From positions 1 through 6,922 of the forward strand of contig CALZMS010000047.1 in the NCBI GenBank assembly GCA_945788595.1: a stretch of 6,922 nt of DNA, written 5' to 3'. The DNA is from an uncultured Lachnospiraceae bacterium. Its GTDB lineage: Bacteria > Bacillota > Clostridia > Lachnospirales > Lachnospiraceae. Made by a program: the position numbers and the translations under genes. The notes beneath the pieces were generated by a model, which saw only the letters and a list, made by a program, of their open reading frames with translations, did no database searches and was not told the DNA's origin. Positions 5,711 through 6,922 of the stretch are shown here, piece after piece. Position 1 is the first letter of the stretch; each line of letters begins with the position of its first letter.

Positions 5711-6784
5711 GTGAAAAAAGACAGAAATTATAAAATAATAGCTGCCATAGGACTGATGCTTGTTACGGGTATGCTTACAGGTTGCGCAAAGTTTTTCCCT
5801 ATGGAAAAAGATGAGGCGTCGGAAACGGCAGATTCCTGCAGCCGGGAAATTTTTGCCATGGATACGGTCATGACGGTTACGACTTATGGTGACAATGCAG
5901 AGGAGGCTGTGGAGGCGGCAGAAGTGGAAATCAACCGTCTGGATGCTCTTTTCAGTGTGGGAAATGCGGACAGCGATATTGCCAGACTGAATGCAGATAA
6001 ATCAGCATTGGTGTCGGGGGAAACCTGTGAATTAATCAGCCGGAGCAAAGAGCTGTATAAAAGTACAGAGGGAGCTTTGAATATTGCGGTATATCCGTTG
6101 ATGGAAGCCTGGGGATTTACCAGTGGGGAATACCGGGTGCCGGAAGAGGATGAACTGGTGGCTCTTTTAAATTGTATGGATGTGGATGAAATCTCGCTTG
6201 ACAACAATTCAGGAGAGGTAAAGCTTCCGCAGCAGATGGGCATCGATCTGGGGGCTATTGCTAAAGGCTATACTTCTTCCAGACTGATGGATATTTTTAC
6301 TTCCTATAATATTACCTCCGCCATCGTTTCTCTCGGCGGCAATGTGCAGACCCTCGGTGTTAAAACCGATGGCAGTAAATGGCGGGTGGCCATAGAGGAT
6401 CCTTTTTCCGAGGATGGTCAGGAGTATGCAGGAATTCTGGAAATACAGGATCAGGCGGTGATCACTTCCGGAGCGTATGAACGGTATTTTGAGCAGGATG
6501 GAAAACGATATCACCATATCCTGGATCCGGCTACCGGATATCCGGCGGAGAACGGTCTGGCTAGCGTGACCATTGTAAGCGAAGACGGCACTCTTGCGGA
6601 TGCTCTCAGCACGGCACTGTTTGTCATGGGAAAGGATAAGGCTTTGGCTTACTGGCAGGAGCATGCGGAGGATTTTGAGGTGATTTTGATCGAGGACAGT
6701 GGAGAGATGACGATTTCTGAGGGATTGGAGGATTATTTTTCTTCAGAGAAAGAGTTTACTGTGGTGAGGAGAAATCAAGGATAA
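5711..6784 (+). CDS. apbE: FAD:protein FMN transferase (ApbE), membrane lipoprotein
   Basis: Transfers FMN from FAD to a Thr/Ser of extracytoplasmic redox proteins such as RnfG/RnfD or FMN-binding-domain lipoproteins. I choose the GTG at 5711: GAAAGGA (5698-5704) lies 6 bp upstream, and this start exposes a classic lipoprotein signal (KKDR, hydrophobic 8-20, lipobox LTGC with Cys25). An in-frame GTG at 5648 would add 21 residues, has no ribosome site, and nearly coincides with the predicted transcript start. The 357 residues show AMDTVMTV (49-56), YPLMEAWGF (128-136), the FAD-contacting DLGAIAKGY (179-187), SLGGNV (207-212), HHILDPATGYPA (268-279) and TLADALSTALFVMG (294-307), with Asp297 and Thr301 as expected metal ligands. 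All key motifs are intact. Two tandem TAA stops end it (6782-6787). The mature enzyme should sit on the outer face of the membrane. Confidence 0.95.
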   Translation: MKKDRNYKIIAAIGLMLVTGMLTGCAKFFPMEKDEASETADSCSREIFAMDTVMTVTTYGDNAEEAVEAAEVEINRLDALFSVGNADSDIARLNADKSALVSGETCELISRSKELYKSTEGALNIAVYPLMEAWGFTSGEYRVPEEDELVALLNCMDVDEISLDNNSGEVKLPQQMGIDLGAIAKGYTSSRLMDIFTSYNITSAIVSLGGNVQTLGVKTDGSKWRVAIEDPFSEDGQEYAGILEIQDQAVITSGAYERYFEQDGKRYHHILDPATGYPAENGLASVTIVSEDGTLADALSTALFVMGKDKALAYWQEHAEDFEVILIEDSGEMTISEGLEDYFSSEKEFTVVRRNQG

Positions 6785-6922
6785 TAAAGTCTTCTTTAAA
6801 AAAAGAGCGGGATTTCACTCTGGATGACAATTTAAATCTCATTTTTACGTTTTATAAATATCCCACTCATCTGCCAATATAAAAGTGTGATTATACACTC
6901 TAAAATATTTCATAATTTTGTG
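6785..6922. other. AT-rich intergenic end of window
   Basis: No gene is seen on either strand. Besides the minus-strand terminator there is a small hairpin at 6884-6899 (AGTGTG/TACACT, loop ATTA) without a T run, and T-rich stretches at 6842-6853. No convincing plus-strand terminator for apbE is present. Confidence 0.6.
6798..6821 (-). terminator. Probable terminator of a minus-strand gene beyond the right edge
   Basis: Read on the minus strand, AGAGTG (6821-6816), loop AAATCC, CGCTCT (6809-6804) form a 6-bp stem (one T-G wobble) running into seven T (6804-6798). On the plus strand the wobble becomes a C-A mismatch and no T run follows, so it should not stop apbE transcripts efficiently. It implies a convergent neighbour outside the window. 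Confidence 0.5.

Noticed and set aside
6209..6664. Minus-strand frames opposite apbE
   Set aside because: They are antisense to a gene with all ApbE motifs intact and have no ribosome site or family resemblance.
1..6922. CRISPR array, tRNA, rRNA, transposase or phage genes
   Set aside because: No regularly spaced repeats, no cloverleaf-like sequences and no recombinase or transposase motifs were seen on either strand.

Overview
The window looks like chromosomal DNA from an anaerobic Gram-positive Clostridia, most likely a Lachnospiraceae such as a Blautia-like gut bacterium. This rests on the style of the proteins (an 801-residue LeuRS, a Gx-type membrane protein, an ApbE lipoprotein), AGGAGG-type ribosome sites, moderate GC genes and AT-rich gaps. 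The genus is an inference; no rRNA is present to fix it.

Layout from left to right: (1) the last 39 codons of a membrane protein (+), probably YczE/YitT-like, closed by a two-way terminator; (2) a PfkB-family fructokinase (-); (3) a 423-bp AT-rich gap with divergent promoters for the kinase and leuS, a 13-bp direct repeat and a cre-like site, but no recognisable T-box; (4) leuS, complete (+), with a strong hairpin terminator; (5) a 275-bp GC-rich non-coding element that is a large imperfect inverted repeat, probably mobile (MITE-like) or a structured RNA; (6) a Gx-family (heptaprenyl diphosphate synthase component I-like) membrane protein (+); (7) a MarR-family regulator (-); (8) an ApbE-type FAD:protein FMN transferase lipoprotein (+); (9) about 140 bp of AT-rich DNA with a probable terminator for an unseen minus-strand gene.

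The most interesting part is 4400-5720. The Gx membrane protein and the FMN transferase are on the same strand but separated by an opposing MarR gene. A 21-bp sequence lies in front of each, identical in both places, and covers a TATACT -10 box with a candidate -35 box exactly 17 bp upstream each time. This suggests the two genes form a small regulon, and the MarR protein is the obvious candidate regulator. Gx/NusG-II/ApbE genes are associated in other Firmicutes with covalent flavinylation of extracytoplasmic redox proteins (Rnf-type or flavin-based electron transfer), so the module may concern flavin-linked electron transfer at the membrane. No flavinylated partner protein is visible in the window.
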